Shown here one piece after another: positions 28,879 through 37,459 of a stretch of 64,000 bases of DNA. Position 1 is the stretch's first letter. Each line of letters opens with the position of its first letter. The translations under genes and the position numbers were made by a program. This DNA is from Neorhizobium sp. (GTDB lineage Bacteria > Pseudomonadota > Alphaproteobacteria > Rhizobiales > Rhizobiaceae): contig JAPWKC010000002.1 of the NCBI GenBank assembly GCA_028283725.1, positions 529,025 through 593,024 on the forward strand. The letters are read 5' to 3'. Below the pieces are notes generated by a model that was not told the origin of the DNA, searched no databases, and saw nothing but the letters and a program-made list of their open reading frames with translations.

Positions 28879-29639
28879 ACACGCTTTTCGAGGTCTCGAA
28901 CCTCAAGAAGAATTTTGGCGCCCTGGCCGTCACCAACAATGTCAGCATCGGCATGGCGGCCGGCGACAGGCTGGCGCTGATCGGCCCGAATGGTGCCGGC
29001 AAGACGACCTTCGTCAATCTCGTCACCGGTCATATCAAGCCGGATTCCGGCCGGGTGACGCTCTCCGGTGAGGATGTCACGGGAATGCGCCCCGCAGCGC
29101 GGGTGCAGCGGGGCCTGATCCGCTCCTTTCAGGTAACCCGGCTTTTCCCCGATATGACGCCGGAGGAGCACGTGGCTCTCGCCATCCTCCAGCGGGACGG
29201 CAAGGCCGGCCGCATGAGCGGCCACTATTCCGCAAAGCCCGCCGTGATGAAGGAAGTGCGGGAAACCCTTTCTATACTGGGCCTGATCGAGCTGTCGCAT
29301 CTCAAGGTGCGCGAGATCGCCTATGGCCAGCAGCGGCTTCTGGAAATCGCGCTTGCCATGGCGCTGAAGCCGAAGGTCCTGCTTCTGGATGAACCTGCTG
29401 CCGGCGTGCCGCAGCTCGAGACGACGCGGATCGAACGAGCGCTCGACCAGTTGCCGAAGGATCTTGCTATCCTGATGATCGACCATGACATGGACCTCGT
29501 CTTCCGCTTTGCCACGCGTGTCGTCGTTCTGGCGGCAGGCACGGTCATCTTCGATGGATCGCCGCAGGCCGTCACCAAGGACCAGCGGGTCCGCGAAGCC
29601 TATCTCGGGAGTTACGCGAATGCCGGCAGCGCCGCTTGA
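28875..29639 (+). CDS. pcaW: Protocatechuate ABC importer, LivG-type ATPase
   Basis: A 254-residue ABC ATPase. Walker A is GPNGAGKTT near residue 38, the signature region is degenerate (YGQQRLLEIALAMA instead of LSGGQ), as in many LivG proteins, and Walker B is VLLLDEPAAG. The C-terminal extension VIFDGSPQAVTKDQRVREAYLG is the LivG hallmark. The start at 28875 overlaps the pcaV stop (ATGA). Confidence 0.8.
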   Translation: MNTLFEVSNLKKNFGALAVTNNVSIGMAAGDRLALIGPNGAGKTTFVNLVTGHIKPDSGRVTLSGEDVTGMRPAARVQRGLIRSFQVTRLFPDMTPEEHVALAILQRDGKAGRMSGHYSAKPAVMKEVRETLSILGLIELSHLKVREIAYGQQRLLEIALAMALKPKVLLLDEPAAGVPQLETTRIERALDQLPKDLAILMIDHDMDLVFRFATRVVVLAAGTVIFDGSPQAVTKDQRVREAYLGSYANAGSAA

Positions 29640-30336
29640 AGTCGTCAACCTGTCGGCCGGCTACGGGCCGACGCGGGTGATCGAGGGGATTTCGTTTTCC
29701 GTGCCTGCCGGCGCGCGGCTCGCCGTGCTCGGGCGAAACGGCATGGGAAAGACGAGCCTGTTTGCCACCCTTGCCGGCCAGACCCGCCGCTTCGAAGGCG
29801 AGATCCGCCTCGGGGGCCGCGATATTGCAAAGGAGCCGAGCGCCACCCGTGCCCGTGCTGGTCTCGGCTACGTGCCGCAGACGCGTGACGTCTTTCCGAC
29901 GCTAACAGTCGAGGAAAACCTGCTCGTCGGCCTCAAAGATCGGCCGAAGGATGCGATCGAGGAGGCGTATGGCATGTTCCCGCGCTTGAAGGAACGTCGC
30001 CGCAATCTCGGCAGTCAGCTCTCGGGTGGCGAGCAGCAGATGCTGTCGACGGCGCGCAGCATTCTCGGCAAGCCCAATCTTCTCCTGCTCGACGAGCCAC
30101 TGGAGGGCCTTGCCCCTGTCATCTGCGAGGAACTGATGGCGGCTTTCGGAGCACTGGCGACGACCGGCGACATGACCATTCTTCTCGTCGAACAACGCAT
30201 CCAGAGCGCTCTCGATTTTGCCGACAGCGTCATCGTGCTGGAACGCGGCCGGATCGCCTGGCAGGGCACGCCGCAGGCGTTGTCCGGCGATCAGGCCACG
30301 GTCGAACGTCTGCTCGGCGTCGGCGGTCTGCATTGA
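29620..30336 (+). CDS. pcaX: Protocatechuate ABC importer, LivF-type ATPase
   Basis: A 238-residue ABC ATPase starting MPAAPLEVVNLSAGYG, overlapping pcaW by 20 bases. Walker A is GRNGMGKTS, the signature is LSGGEQQM and Walker B is LLLLDEPLEG. It is the last gene of the importer operon; no clear terminator was seen in the 100-base gap before the antitoxin gene. Confidence 0.8.
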   Translation: MPAAPLEVVNLSAGYGPTRVIEGISFSVPAGARLAVLGRNGMGKTSLFATLAGQTRRFEGEIRLGGRDIAKEPSATRARAGLGYVPQTRDVFPTLTVEENLLVGLKDRPKDAIEEAYGMFPRLKERRRNLGSQLSGGEQQMLSTARSILGKPNLLLLDEPLEGLAPVICEELMAAFGALATTGDMTILLVEQRIQSALDFADSVIVLERGRIAWQGTPQALSGDQATVERLLGVGGLH

Positions 30337-30438
30337 GGATCGGCCGGACCTCGTTTATCCTATACGGGATCCCCCGCTGGCGGTGATGACAGGCCCTTGG
30401 GTGCAGGCGATCAGAACAGGCCAAAGGGAAATTGTGCG

Positions 30439-30786
30439 ATGACCCCGTCCCATATGACGAGTGCCATGTTCGAACATGCCCCGGAAAAGGCCAAAGAGGC
30501 CGCCAACGAAAGCCCCGTGTTTATCAAGGATCGCGGACGGCCCACGCATGCGCTTGTGAGCTATGAAGAGTTTGAGGCGAAGTGGAAGCGACCTATATCG
30601 GCGCTTGCTGCGCTGGAGGACCGGCGTGCGACGATCGATAAGGATATCGATCCTCCGCAGTTGAGGTTCCGCAATCGGGATATCGAGTTCCGACGCGTGT
30701 TTCTTTTCGACACCAACGTCGCCTCGGCATCCCGCCCGTCCGGAAAAGCCGGATCCGTCATTCGTTCGGGCGATGACGGCCACTAG
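30439..30786 (+). CDS. Phd/YefM-type antitoxin fused in frame to the start of a broken VapC toxin
   Basis: A 115-residue reading frame. The first about 45 residues, with ESPVFIKDRGRPTHALVSYEEFE, match Phd/YefM antitoxins that bind DNA and neutralise a PIN-domain toxin. The tail up to about residue 85 resembles the toxin-binding region. From residue 87 (codon at 30697) it continues as VFLFDTNVASASRP, which is the N-terminus of a VapC/FitB PIN domain; the expected antitoxin stop codon is missing. The frame ends soon after in unrelated sequence. The start at 30439 is chosen over one at 30397. DNA binding may persist even if toxin contact is altered. Confidence 0.7.
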   Translation: MTPSHMTSAMFEHAPEKAKEAANESPVFIKDRGRPTHALVSYEEFEAKWKRPISALAALEDRRATIDKDIDPPQLRFRNRDIEFRRVFLFDTNVASASRPSGKAGSVIRSGDDGH

Positions 30787-31116
30787 CCGTAATGTAAGCT
30801 TTCCGTCAGCCATTACCATCATGGAGCCGCGTTTCGGAGCCCGGCTTCAGCTGTCGCGGAATGCACTGTTCGCGCAGGAATTGGAGCAATGGATCGAGAC
30901 GGTCATCATGGTTAACTGTTCGGACCGTAGTCTCCCCTTCGATACCGCATAGCCCTTCGCACGGGAATGCTGCCGACACCGGACAAGCGGCCGTCGCCTG
31001 ACGCCATGATTACCGCGACCACGGTGCATCACGGACTGACGGTGGTCACCCGCAATGTCTCCGACTTGGCGGCCCTCGGTGTCACCTGCCTGGACCCCTG
31101 GCGCTATCCGACTTGA
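30697..31116 (+). pseudogene. VapC/FitB-type PIN-domain toxin, frameshifted remnant
   Basis: Successive pieces of a PIN toxin lie in order but in different frames. VFLFDTNVASASRP comes first, from a GTG at 30697. SFPSAITIMEPRFGARLQ and LFAQELEQWIETVI follow, then LPFDTA ending at a TAG. GMLPTPDKRPSPDAMITAT is in another frame, and HHGLTVVTRNVSDLAALGV ends at a TGA at 31114. At least two frameshifts separate the pieces, so no active nuclease can be made. The first acidic residue (FDTN) and the late TRNVSD region are both still readable. Confidence 0.8.
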
Positions 31117-31170
31117 GGTTGCCTTCCGGTATCGCCGCTGCGGGCGGCATCTCAGATCACGTAAAAATCA

Positions 31171-31235
31171 ATATTCCCAGTTGAATATAACGCTGGCAAA
31201 GGCGCATTCCCCGTTATATTCAAGCATATACTTCG
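31171..31235 (+). promoter_or_regulatory. Paired ModE-like inverted repeats upstream of modABC
   Basis: TTGAATATAACG (31181-31192) and CGTTATATTCAA (31212-31223) are perfect 12-base inverted copies separated by 19 bases. Each half also sits in its own smaller repeat: ATATTC-N6-GAATAT at 31171-31188, and CGTTATAT-N6-ATATAC starting at 31212. The second resembles the ModE operator (CGNTATATA-N6-TATATANCG). The pair lies 25-90 bases before modA and probably represses it when molybdate is plentiful. Confidence 0.6.
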
Positions 31236-31259
31236 TTTGCAATCCGAGAGGGGAATTCG

Positions 31260-32039
31260 ATGTTCAACCGTCGCAACTGGATCGCGGCCGCCGCCACGCT
31301 CTGCCTGTCGCTGGCCAGTGCCGCCACGCCTGCCGCCGCGCAGGAAAAAGTCACCGTCTTTGCTGCCGCCAGCATGAAGAATGCGCTCGATGCAGCCGAC
31401 AAGGCCTGGAGCACGGAAAGCGGTAAGCAGGTCACGGCCTCCTATGCGGCAAGCTCGGCGCTCGCCAAGCAGATCGAGTCCGGCGCGCCGGCCGATGTCT
31501 TCATCTCTGCCGATCTCGACTGGATGAAATACGTCTCCGACAAGAAGCTCGTGAAGGAAGATACCAAGTCCAACTGGCTTGCCAACCGCATCGTCATCGT
31601 TGCCGCCAAGGACAATGCCAAGCCGATCGACGTCAAGCAAGGGTTTGATCTCGCAAGCCTCCTGAAGGGTGGAAAGCTTGCCATGGGCGAGCCGAATTCC
31701 GTTCCTGCCGGCAAATACGGCAAGGCGGCGCTCGAGAAGCTCGGCGCCTGGTCACAGGTGGAAAAGAGCGTCGCTTCGGCCGAAAGCGTGCGCGCGGCGC
31801 TGGCCCTGGTATCGCGCGGCGAAGCCCCCTACGGCATCGTCTACCAGACGGATGCCGCTGCCGATCCGGGCGTTGCCGTCGTCGGGACCTTCCCGGAAGA
31901 CAGCCACCCGCCGATTATCTATCCGATCGCCATCCTCACGGATTCCAAATCGCCCGATGCGGCTGCCTATCTGCAGTTCCTGAAGTCGTCGAAAGCTGCC
32001 CCCTTCTTCGAGAAGGAAGGCTTTACGGTCCTGAAGTAA
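31260..32039 (+). CDS. modA: Molybdate-binding periplasmic protein
   Basis: A 259-residue binding protein of the ModA family. A signal peptide of about 27 residues ends at AAAQ. The mature protein begins EKVTVFAAASMKNALDAA, with the anion-binding Ser in AAASM and the second site in YAASSALAKQIESGAPADVF. GRGEAPYGIVYQTDA-like sequence near residue 190 also fits. GAGAGGGG lies just before the ATG. It is the first gene of modABC. Confidence 0.93.
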   Translation: MFNRRNWIAAAATLCLSLASAATPAAAQEKVTVFAAASMKNALDAADKAWSTESGKQVTASYAASSALAKQIESGAPADVFISADLDWMKYVSDKKLVKEDTKSNWLANRIVIVAAKDNAKPIDVKQGFDLASLLKGGKLAMGEPNSVPAGKYGKAALEKLGAWSQVEKSVASAESVRAALALVSRGEAPYGIVYQTDAAADPGVAVVGTFPEDSHPPIIYPIAILTDSKSPDAAAYLQFLKSSKAAPFFEKEGFTVLK

Positions 32040-32136
32040 GCAGCTTTTATGCGTGAGAGCGGCCCCGATCCGTCGGGAGCCGCTTTTGTATGCGTATCCG
32101 CAGGCGTCGCGGCCGCGCGTGTGACGGCACAAGGGG

Positions 32137-32844
32137 ATGGGTTTGGACTGGCTGGCATTGAGCGATGACGAATGGGTGGCTATAAGGCTGAGCCTGTGGG
32201 TCTCCACGGTCGCCATGTTCGTCAGCCTGCCGTTCGGCATCTTTGTCGCCTATCTGCTCGCGCGCGGAAAATTCTGGGGCAAGTCGATCCTGAACGGCCT
32301 CGTTCATATGCCGCTTATCCTGCCACCCGTCGTTACCGGCTTTCTGCTCCTGGTTCTCTTCGGGCGCCGCGGAGTGATCGGCGCCTTCCTGTCCGAATAT
32401 CTCGGCATCGTTCTGTCATTCCGTTGGACGGGGGCAGCGCTTGCCTGCGGCGTGATGGGCTTCCCGCTGATGGTGCGCTCGATCAGGCTTTCGATCGAAA
32501 GTGTAGACCGCAAGCTCGAAGAGGCGGCCGGCACACTCGGCGCCAGCCCGGTTTTCGTGTTTGCCACCGTTACCCTGCCGCTGATCCTGCCCGGCATCAT
32601 TGCCGGCATGATCCTTTGCTTTGCCAAGGCGATGGGTGAGTTCGGCGCGACGATCACCTTCGTGTCGAACATTCCGGGTGAAACCCAGACCCTGTCTGCT
32701 GCGATCTACACGTTTACCCAGGTGCCGGGCGGTGATGTCGGCGCGATGCGGCTGACGCTCGTCGCCATCGTCATCTCCTTTGTGGCGCTGCTGGCGTCGG
32801 AATTCCTGGCCTATCTGGTCGGCCGGAAGGTGCATGTCGAATGA
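32137..32844 (+). CDS. modB: Molybdate ABC transporter permease
   Basis: A 235-residue permease with five hydrophobic helices and the EAA-loop sequence [21 protein letters not shown], typical of Mod[21 protein letters not shown] follows. The ATG at 32137 directly abuts AAGGGG with no spacer; a TTG two codons later (32143) has the proper six-base spacing and may be the true start. The stop overlaps modC (ATGA). Confidence 0.93.
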   Translation: MGLDWLALSDDEWVAIRLSLWVSTVAMFVSLPFGIFVAYLLARGKFWGKSILNGLVHMPLILPPVVTGFLLLVLFGRRGVIGAFLSEYLGIVLSFRWTGAALACGVMGFPLMVRSIRLSIESVDRKLEEAAGTLGASPVFVFATVTLPLILPGIIAGMILCFAKAMGEFGATITFVSNIPGETQTLSAAIYTFTQVPGGDVGAMRLTLVAIVISFVALLASEFLAYLVGRKVHVE

Positions 32845-33947
32845 CGCTGATCGTCGAGGCCACGCACCGGCTGGGTGCTTTCACGCTTGACGCCGGCTTT
32901 ACCGCCGAGGGGGGCGTGACCGCGCTGTTCGGCCGCTCGGGTTCGGGCAAAACCTCGCTCATCCGGATGATCGCAGGGCTTTCGAAGCCGGATCGGGGCC
33001 GTCTCGTGATCGACGGTGACGTGCTGGTTGCCACCGATGACCATGTTTTCGTGCCCAAGCACAGGCGCCGTTTCGGCTACGTGTTTCAGGAGGCGCGGCT
33101 CTTTCCGCATCTGAGCGTCCGCCAAAATCTCAATTATGGCAGTTGGTTCGCCAGCCGGCACGAGCCGAAATCGGCAAAGGCCGGAGAATTCGACCGTGTC
33201 GTGCAGCTGTTGGGCATCGACCATCTGCTCGATCGCCGGCCGTCACATCTCTCGGGTGGCGAAAAGCAGCGTGTGGCGATCGGCCGTGCGCTTTTGTCTT
33301 CGCCGCGGCTTCTGTTGATGGATGAACCGCTGGCGGCGCTCGATGAGGAGCGCAAGGCGGAAATCCTGCCCTATCTGGAGAGGCTCAGGGACGAGACGGA
33401 AACGCCGATCGTCTATGTCAGCCATTCGGTACAGGAGGTTGCAAGGCTTGCCGATCGGGTGGTCATGATGCGCGACGGCAAGGTTGCAGCCATCGGCACG
33501 CCGGCCGAGGTCTTGAGCGGCGCGTCCTTCCTTGCCGGTGATCGGGCCGGTGATAGGGTCAGCGACCGGCGGGACGCGGGCGCGGTCCTGTCGGGTGTTA
33601 TCGAAACGATCGACCGGGCCCATCGGCTCATCACGGTCAGGCTTTCCTCGTCTGCCATCATTCTTCCGAATGCGCAGGGCGAGCAGGGCCAGACGGTGCG
33701 GCTGCATATCCCGGAACGGGACGTAATGGTTGCGACGCAGCGGCCGGAAGGTCTCAGCGCCCTCAATATCATAGGAGGCAGGGTTGCCGCTCTTGAGCCC
33801 GATGGTGAGGGCATGGTGCGGGTGAGGATTGCCTGCGGTAGCGACATGATCCTCGCGCGGATCACGGCGCTGTCCGTCGAACGGCTTGCCCTTCAGATCG
33901 ACCGCCCCGTGTTTGCAGTGATCAAGACGGTCGCGCTCGAACGCTGA
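32841..33947 (+). CDS. modC: Molybdate ABC transporter ATP-binding protein
   Basis: A 368-residue ATPase. Walker A is GRSGSGKTS near residue 32, the signature is [15 protein letters not shown], Walker B is [12 protein letters not shown], and the switch His is in YVSHSVQEV. The last about 70 residues form a Mop/TOBE domain ([18 protein letters not shown]) that binds molybdate and can feed back on transport. It overlaps modB by four bases and is the last gene of the operon. Confidence 0.93.
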   Translation: MTLIVEATHRLGAFTLDAGFTAEGGVTALFGRSGSGKTSLIRMIAGLSKPDRGRLVIDGDVLVATDDHVFVPKHRRRFGYVFQEARLFPHLSVRQNLNYGSWFASRHEPKSAKAGEFDRVVQLLGIDHLLDRRPSHLSGGEKQRVAIGRALLSSPRLLLMDEPLAALDEERKAEILPYLERLRDETETPIVYVSHSVQEVARLADRVVMMRDGKVAAIGTPAEVLSGASFLAGDRAGDRVSDRRDAGAVLSGVIETIDRAHRLITVRLSSSAIILPNAQGEQGQTVRLHIPERDVMVATQRPEGLSALNIIGGRVAALEPDGEGMVRVRIACGSDMILARITALSVERLALQIDRPVFAVIKTVALER

Positions 33948-34126
33948 TATCGACGGACTGAACCAGCGCCTGCTCTGGACATGGCTGCCGATCTGGCCAA
34001 CAAAAGGCACGGTCGTATCGCGTCTTCCCGACATGGGCTGTGGACGGCTAACGCTCGGCGGCGTGTTGTCTTTCGCGCTGCTCGGAATATTTTCAGGCGA
34101 TTTCAGACATGAAGGTTGTTGCAGAC

Positions 34127-35062
34127 ATGAAGCCAGATATCCTCCTCGTCGAACCGATGATGGCACCGTACGAAGACCGGCTCGACGAACTCTACACGGT
34201 CCACCGGCTGTTTGATGCATCGCAGGCCGAGGCGATCGAGGCGGCATTGCCGAGCATCCGTGCTGTCGTCACCGGTGGCGGTACGGGCCTTTCCAACGCA
34301 TGGATGGAGAAGCTCCCGGCGCTCGGTGTGATCGCGGTCAACGGCGTCGGCACCGACAGGATCGATCTGAAATTTGCCCGGTCGCGCGGTATCGATGTGG
34401 CGATCACCGCCGGCGTGCTGACAGACGACGTTGCCGATCTCGGCATCGCGCTTCTTCTCGATCTTCTGCGTCATGTGGCCAAGGGTGACGCCTATGTTCG
34501 CGCCGGAAAGTGGGGCAAGGAAGCCTTTCCGCTCGGTACTGCGCCGAAGGGCAAGCGCGTCGGCATTCTCGGTCTCGGGCAGATCGGCAAGGCGTTCGGT
34601 CGCCGCGCCGAAGCTTTCGGCATGCAGGTCTCCTATTGGAACCGCTCTGCGGTGACTGACGTGACCTGGGCTGCTGCTGCCTCGCCGATGGCTCTGGCCG
34701 AAGACTGCGATATCCTTGTCGTGTGCATCGCAGCCAGCGTCGCGACGCAGAACATCGTCAATGCCGAGATGCTCAAAGCCTTGGGACCGAAGGGGTTCGT
34801 CGTCAATATCGCCCGCGGCGCCGTGATCGATGAGGATGCGCTTCTGGCGGCGCTTCATGACGGCACCATCGCCGGCGCCGGTCTCGACGTCTTCGTCAAC
34901 GAGCCTGATATCCGCGAGGATTTCTTCACGGCGCCGAACACCGTGCTGATGCCGCACCAGGCGAGCGCAACGATCGAGACGCGCATGGCGATGGGCGATC
35001 TCGTGCTCGCCAATGTCGCCGCTCATATCGCCGGCGAAAAGCCGCCGACCACGATCAACTGA
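34127..35062 (+). CDS. NAD(P)-dependent D-2-hydroxyacid dehydrogenase (glyoxylate/hydroxypyruvate reductase type)
   Basis: A 311-residue oxidoreductase. The Rossmann motif GILGLGQIGKAFGRR is near residue 145. The catalytic residues are all present: Arg in NIARGAVID, Glu in VFVNEPDI and His in MPHQASAT. The sequence resembles hydroxypyruvate/glyoxylate reductases more than lactate or phosphoglycerate dehydrogenases. The start at 34127 (MKPDILLVEP) is preferred since AAGG lies 11 bases upstream; an ATG at 34109 would add six residues. The surrounding bases duplicate AGACATGAAG, so both ATGs sit in identical contexts. No operon partner is evident. Confidence 0.85.
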   Translation: MKPDILLVEPMMAPYEDRLDELYTVHRLFDASQAEAIEAALPSIRAVVTGGGTGLSNAWMEKLPALGVIAVNGVGTDRIDLKFARSRGIDVAITAGVLTDDVADLGIALLLDLLRHVAKGDAYVRAGKWGKEAFPLGTAPKGKRVGILGLGQIGKAFGRRAEAFGMQVSYWNRSAVTDVTWAAAASPMALAEDCDILVVCIAASVATQNIVNAEMLKALGPKGFVVNIARGAVIDEDALLAALHDGTIAGAGLDVFVNEPDIREDFFTAPNTVLMPHQASATIETRMAMGDLVLANVAAHIAGEKPPTTIN

Positions 35063-35108
35063 CGGGCCTATGCGGCCGGCAATCTGGGCTGGTGCCGGTG
35101 GTGCTGCC

Positions 35109-36044
35109 TCACGTTTGGCCGGGACGCCTTGAAAAGCTCCGGCTTTCGCGCCCGATGATATCGAGAAACAGTCGCAGCGGTCCACTCGGGCGGCCGCTGC
35201 GATGCGCCAGATAGAGCGGCGCTGTCAGGTCGTTGCCGGTATCGAGCGGTAGATAGGCGACACCCATCGTCCCAAGCTGGGCCATCGAGGCGGGAATGAT
35301 CGAGATCCCGAGACCCGCCGCGACCAGGCCGAGGGTCGACAAAAGGCGTGGCGCTTCATGGCGCACATTGGGGCTGAAGCCGGCCGAAAGGCATGCGGCG
35401 ATGATCCCGTCATAGAGGCCCGGGCCGGTGGGGCGGCGATAGAGGATGAACGCCTCGTTGGCGAGGCGCGAGAGCGCAATCGGGCTCGACGACCGGTGGG
35501 CGGCGATCGCCAGCGGATGCCGCTCCGGCAGCGCCACAAGCATGTCTTCTTCGAGGATCCGCGAAATCGTCAGGCCCGCCTCCTGATTGCGCGGGGAGCG
35601 GATGAAGGCGACATCGACCAATCCCGAATGCATGGCGGCGACCAGATCCGGCGTATTGGTCTCTTCAAGCGTGATCGTCACCTCCGGCGAGCGTTCTCCC
35701 AACGCGCGGATGGCGGTGGTGACCAGCGGGTGGAAGGCCGACGAACTTGTCAGCCCGATCGCCAGCCGTCCCTGTTCGCCAAGCGCATGCCGGCGCGCCG
35801 CTTCGACGGCGAGATCGACATCGCCGAGGATCGCCCGTGCCCGCTCGATGAAGATCCGGCCGGCATCGGTTAGTTCAACACCGCGCGGCAGGCGGGTGAA
35901 AAGCGGTGCACCGACCATTGCCTCCAGCTTGGCGATCTGCTGGCTGAGCGGCGGCTGCTGGATGCCGAGCCGCTCTGCAGCGCGGGTGACATGGCCCTCG
36001 TCTGCGACGGTCACAGCATAGCGGAGATGGCGCAATTCGATCAT
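35109..36044 (-). CDS. LysR-family transcriptional regulator
   Basis: A 311-residue LysR-type protein: winged helix-turn-helix in residues 1-60 (ELRHLRYAVTVADEGHVTRAAERL), then a periplasmic-binding-like effector domain. The first half resembles regulators of aromatic or carboxylic acid metabolism, but the effector cannot be named. It is divergent from the chromate-transporter pair with a 217-base gap that carries a clean palindrome, so it probably controls that pair or itself. Confidence 0.85.
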   Translation of the reverse strand: MIELRHLRYAVTVADEGHVTRAAERLGIQQPPLSQQIAKLEAMVGAPLFTRLPRGVELTDAGRIFIERARAILGDVDLAVEAARRHALGEQGRLAIGLTSSSAFHPLVTTAIRALGERSPEVTITLEETNTPDLVAAMHSGLVDVAFIRSPRNQEAGLTISRILEEDMLVALPERHPLAIAAHRSSSPIALSRLANEAFILYRRPTGPGLYDGIIAACLSAGFSPNVRHEAPRLLSTLGLVAAGLGISIIPASMAQLGTMGVAYLPLDTGNDLTAPLYLAHRSGRPSGPLRLFLDIIGRESRSFSRRPGQT

Positions 36045-36058
36045 GCCATATTTTTAGC

Positions 36059-36082
36059 ATATGGATTTTGAATTATCCATAT
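36059..36082. promoter_or_regulatory. Palindromic operator candidate between the LysR and chr genes
   Basis: ATATGGAT-TTTGAATT-ATCCATAT is a perfect inverted repeat with eight-base arms, 15 bases upstream of the LysR start codon. LysR-type regulators usually autoregulate from such a site. Confidence 0.6.
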
Positions 36083-36261
36083 ATTGGATCTTCGTGATGG
36101 TTTGGCGTAGCTTGTCCATGTCGCAGGCCGATCCGCCGACCGCATGGCCCGTCTTTCACGTTGCTCATCTCTGACCCATGTCGTCTTCAGACCGAGCCGA
36201 GGGGACGCTCGCAAGCCCGTCGCTGTGACAGACCCGCATCGCCATCAGAGATCGATTTGCC

Positions 36262-36906
36262 ATGAATGCCATGCCTCCCATCTCAACCGCCGCCATGTCG
36301 GAGCGCGAAAGTCCGACCGTCGCTGCGCTGTTTACCGGTTTTTTCAAGCTCGGCCTGATGGGCTTTGGCGGCGTTCTGCCGCTGGCCCGCCGCATGGTGG
36401 TCGAGGACAGGCGATGGCTGAGTGGCGAGGAGTTCACCGAACTGCTCGGCCTGTGTCAGTTTCTGCCGGGTGGCAATATCATCAACATGTCTGTGGCGAT
36501 CGGCTCGAAGTTCCATGGCGCTCTCGGCGCGCTGTCGGCACTGCTTGGCCTGATCGTCGCGCCGACGGCGATCGTCATCGGGCTTGGCGTGGTCTATGAC
36601 CGGTTCAGCAGCGATCCGCGCATCGAACATATGTTCGCGGGTCTGGCGGCCGCGGCCGCCGGCCTTCTTCTGTCGATGGCGATCAAGATCGTCTGGCCGC
36701 TACGCAAACGGCCGGTCGCTATTGCGATCGCCGCGATCTGCTTCGTGGCGATTGCGATATTCAGCCTGCCGCTCGTCACCACCATGCTGGTGCTGGGCGC
36801 CTTCAGCATTCTCGTCACATGGCTGATCGAGGCCAGAAAGAATGGCAGTCGCAGGAATGCGGATTTGAACGCCGCTGCCGGCAAGGCCGAAAGTCGGGAG
36901 GGCTGA
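36262..36906 (+). CDS. Chromate transporter, short-chain CHR family, first subunit
   Basis: A 214-residue membrane protein of the CHR family. The conserved N-terminal segment is GLMGFGGVLPLARRMVVEDR, then WLSGEEFTELLGLCQFLPGGN, where the usual PGP of the family reads PGG. Four to five hydrophobic helices follow and the C-terminus is polar. Short-chain CHR proteins work as pairs with opposite orientation and export chromate, or perhaps sulfate-like anions. The partner follows after three bases. Confidence 0.8.
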   Translation: MNAMPPISTAAMSERESPTVAALFTGFFKLGLMGFGGVLPLARRMVVEDRRWLSGEEFTELLGLCQFLPGGNIINMSVAIGSKFHGALGALSALLGLIVAPTAIVIGLGVVYDRFSSDPRIEHMFAGLAAAAAGLLLSMAIKIVWPLRKRPVAIAIAAICFVAIAIFSLPLVTTMLVLGAFSILVTWLIEARKNGSRRNADLNAAAGKAESREG

Positions 36907-36909
36907 GAG

Positions 36910-37440
36910 ATGACTGCCACACTGATCGCACTCGCCGTCATCTTCACGCAGCTGTCGCTCGTCGCCTTCGGTGGCGGTAATTCCATCCTGCCGGAAATGC
37001 ATCGGCAGATCGTCGATGTCCATCACTGGATGACGGCGCAGGAATTCAGCGCCCTTTTCGCTCTGGCGCAGGCGGCACCCGGCCCCAACCTGATGGTCGT
37101 GCCGCTGGTCGGCTGGCACATTGCCGGCTGGGGTGGATTGCTCGTTACATCGCTTGCCAAATTCGGGCCGTCGTCGGTGATCACCTATTTCGTCGTCAGC
37201 CTCTGGAACCGGTTCAAGGACAAGCCCTGGCGGCGCATCGTGCAGGCCGGTCTGGTGCCCATGACCGCCGGCCTCGTGGCTGCCAGTGCGGTGATCATCA
37301 CCGTCGCCTCGGTCCAGGGCTGGGTTCTCGGCGCGATCGCGGCGGTAAGCACCGTTGTTCTCACAAGGAGCCGTATCCACCCGCTCTATGTACTCGGCTT
37401 CGGTGCGCTTGTGGGCCTGAGCGGGTTCGGACAGGTCTGA
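36910..37440 (+). CDS. Chromate transporter, short-chain CHR family, second subunit
   Basis: A 176-residue partner of the preceding gene. VAFGGGNSILPEMHRQIVD, WMTAQEFSALFALAQAAPGP (the family motif with PGP intact) and about five hydrophobic helices are visible. The three-base gap implies co-translation. The product likely forms a heterodimeric anion exporter. Confidence 0.82.
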   Translation: MTATLIALAVIFTQLSLVAFGGGNSILPEMHRQIVDVHHWMTAQEFSALFALAQAAPGPNLMVVPLVGWHIAGWGGLLVTSLAKFGPSSVITYFVVSLWNRFKDKPWRRIVQAGLVPMTAGLVAASAVIITVASVQGWVLGAIAAVSTVVLTRSRIHPLYVLGFGALVGLSGFGQV

Positions 37441-37459
37441 TCCCGCCATCGCCCATGCT

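Noticed and set aside
30697..31116. A functional toxin-antitoxin module
   Set aside because: The toxin reading frame is broken in at least two places and contains an internal TAG, so no full PIN domain can be made.
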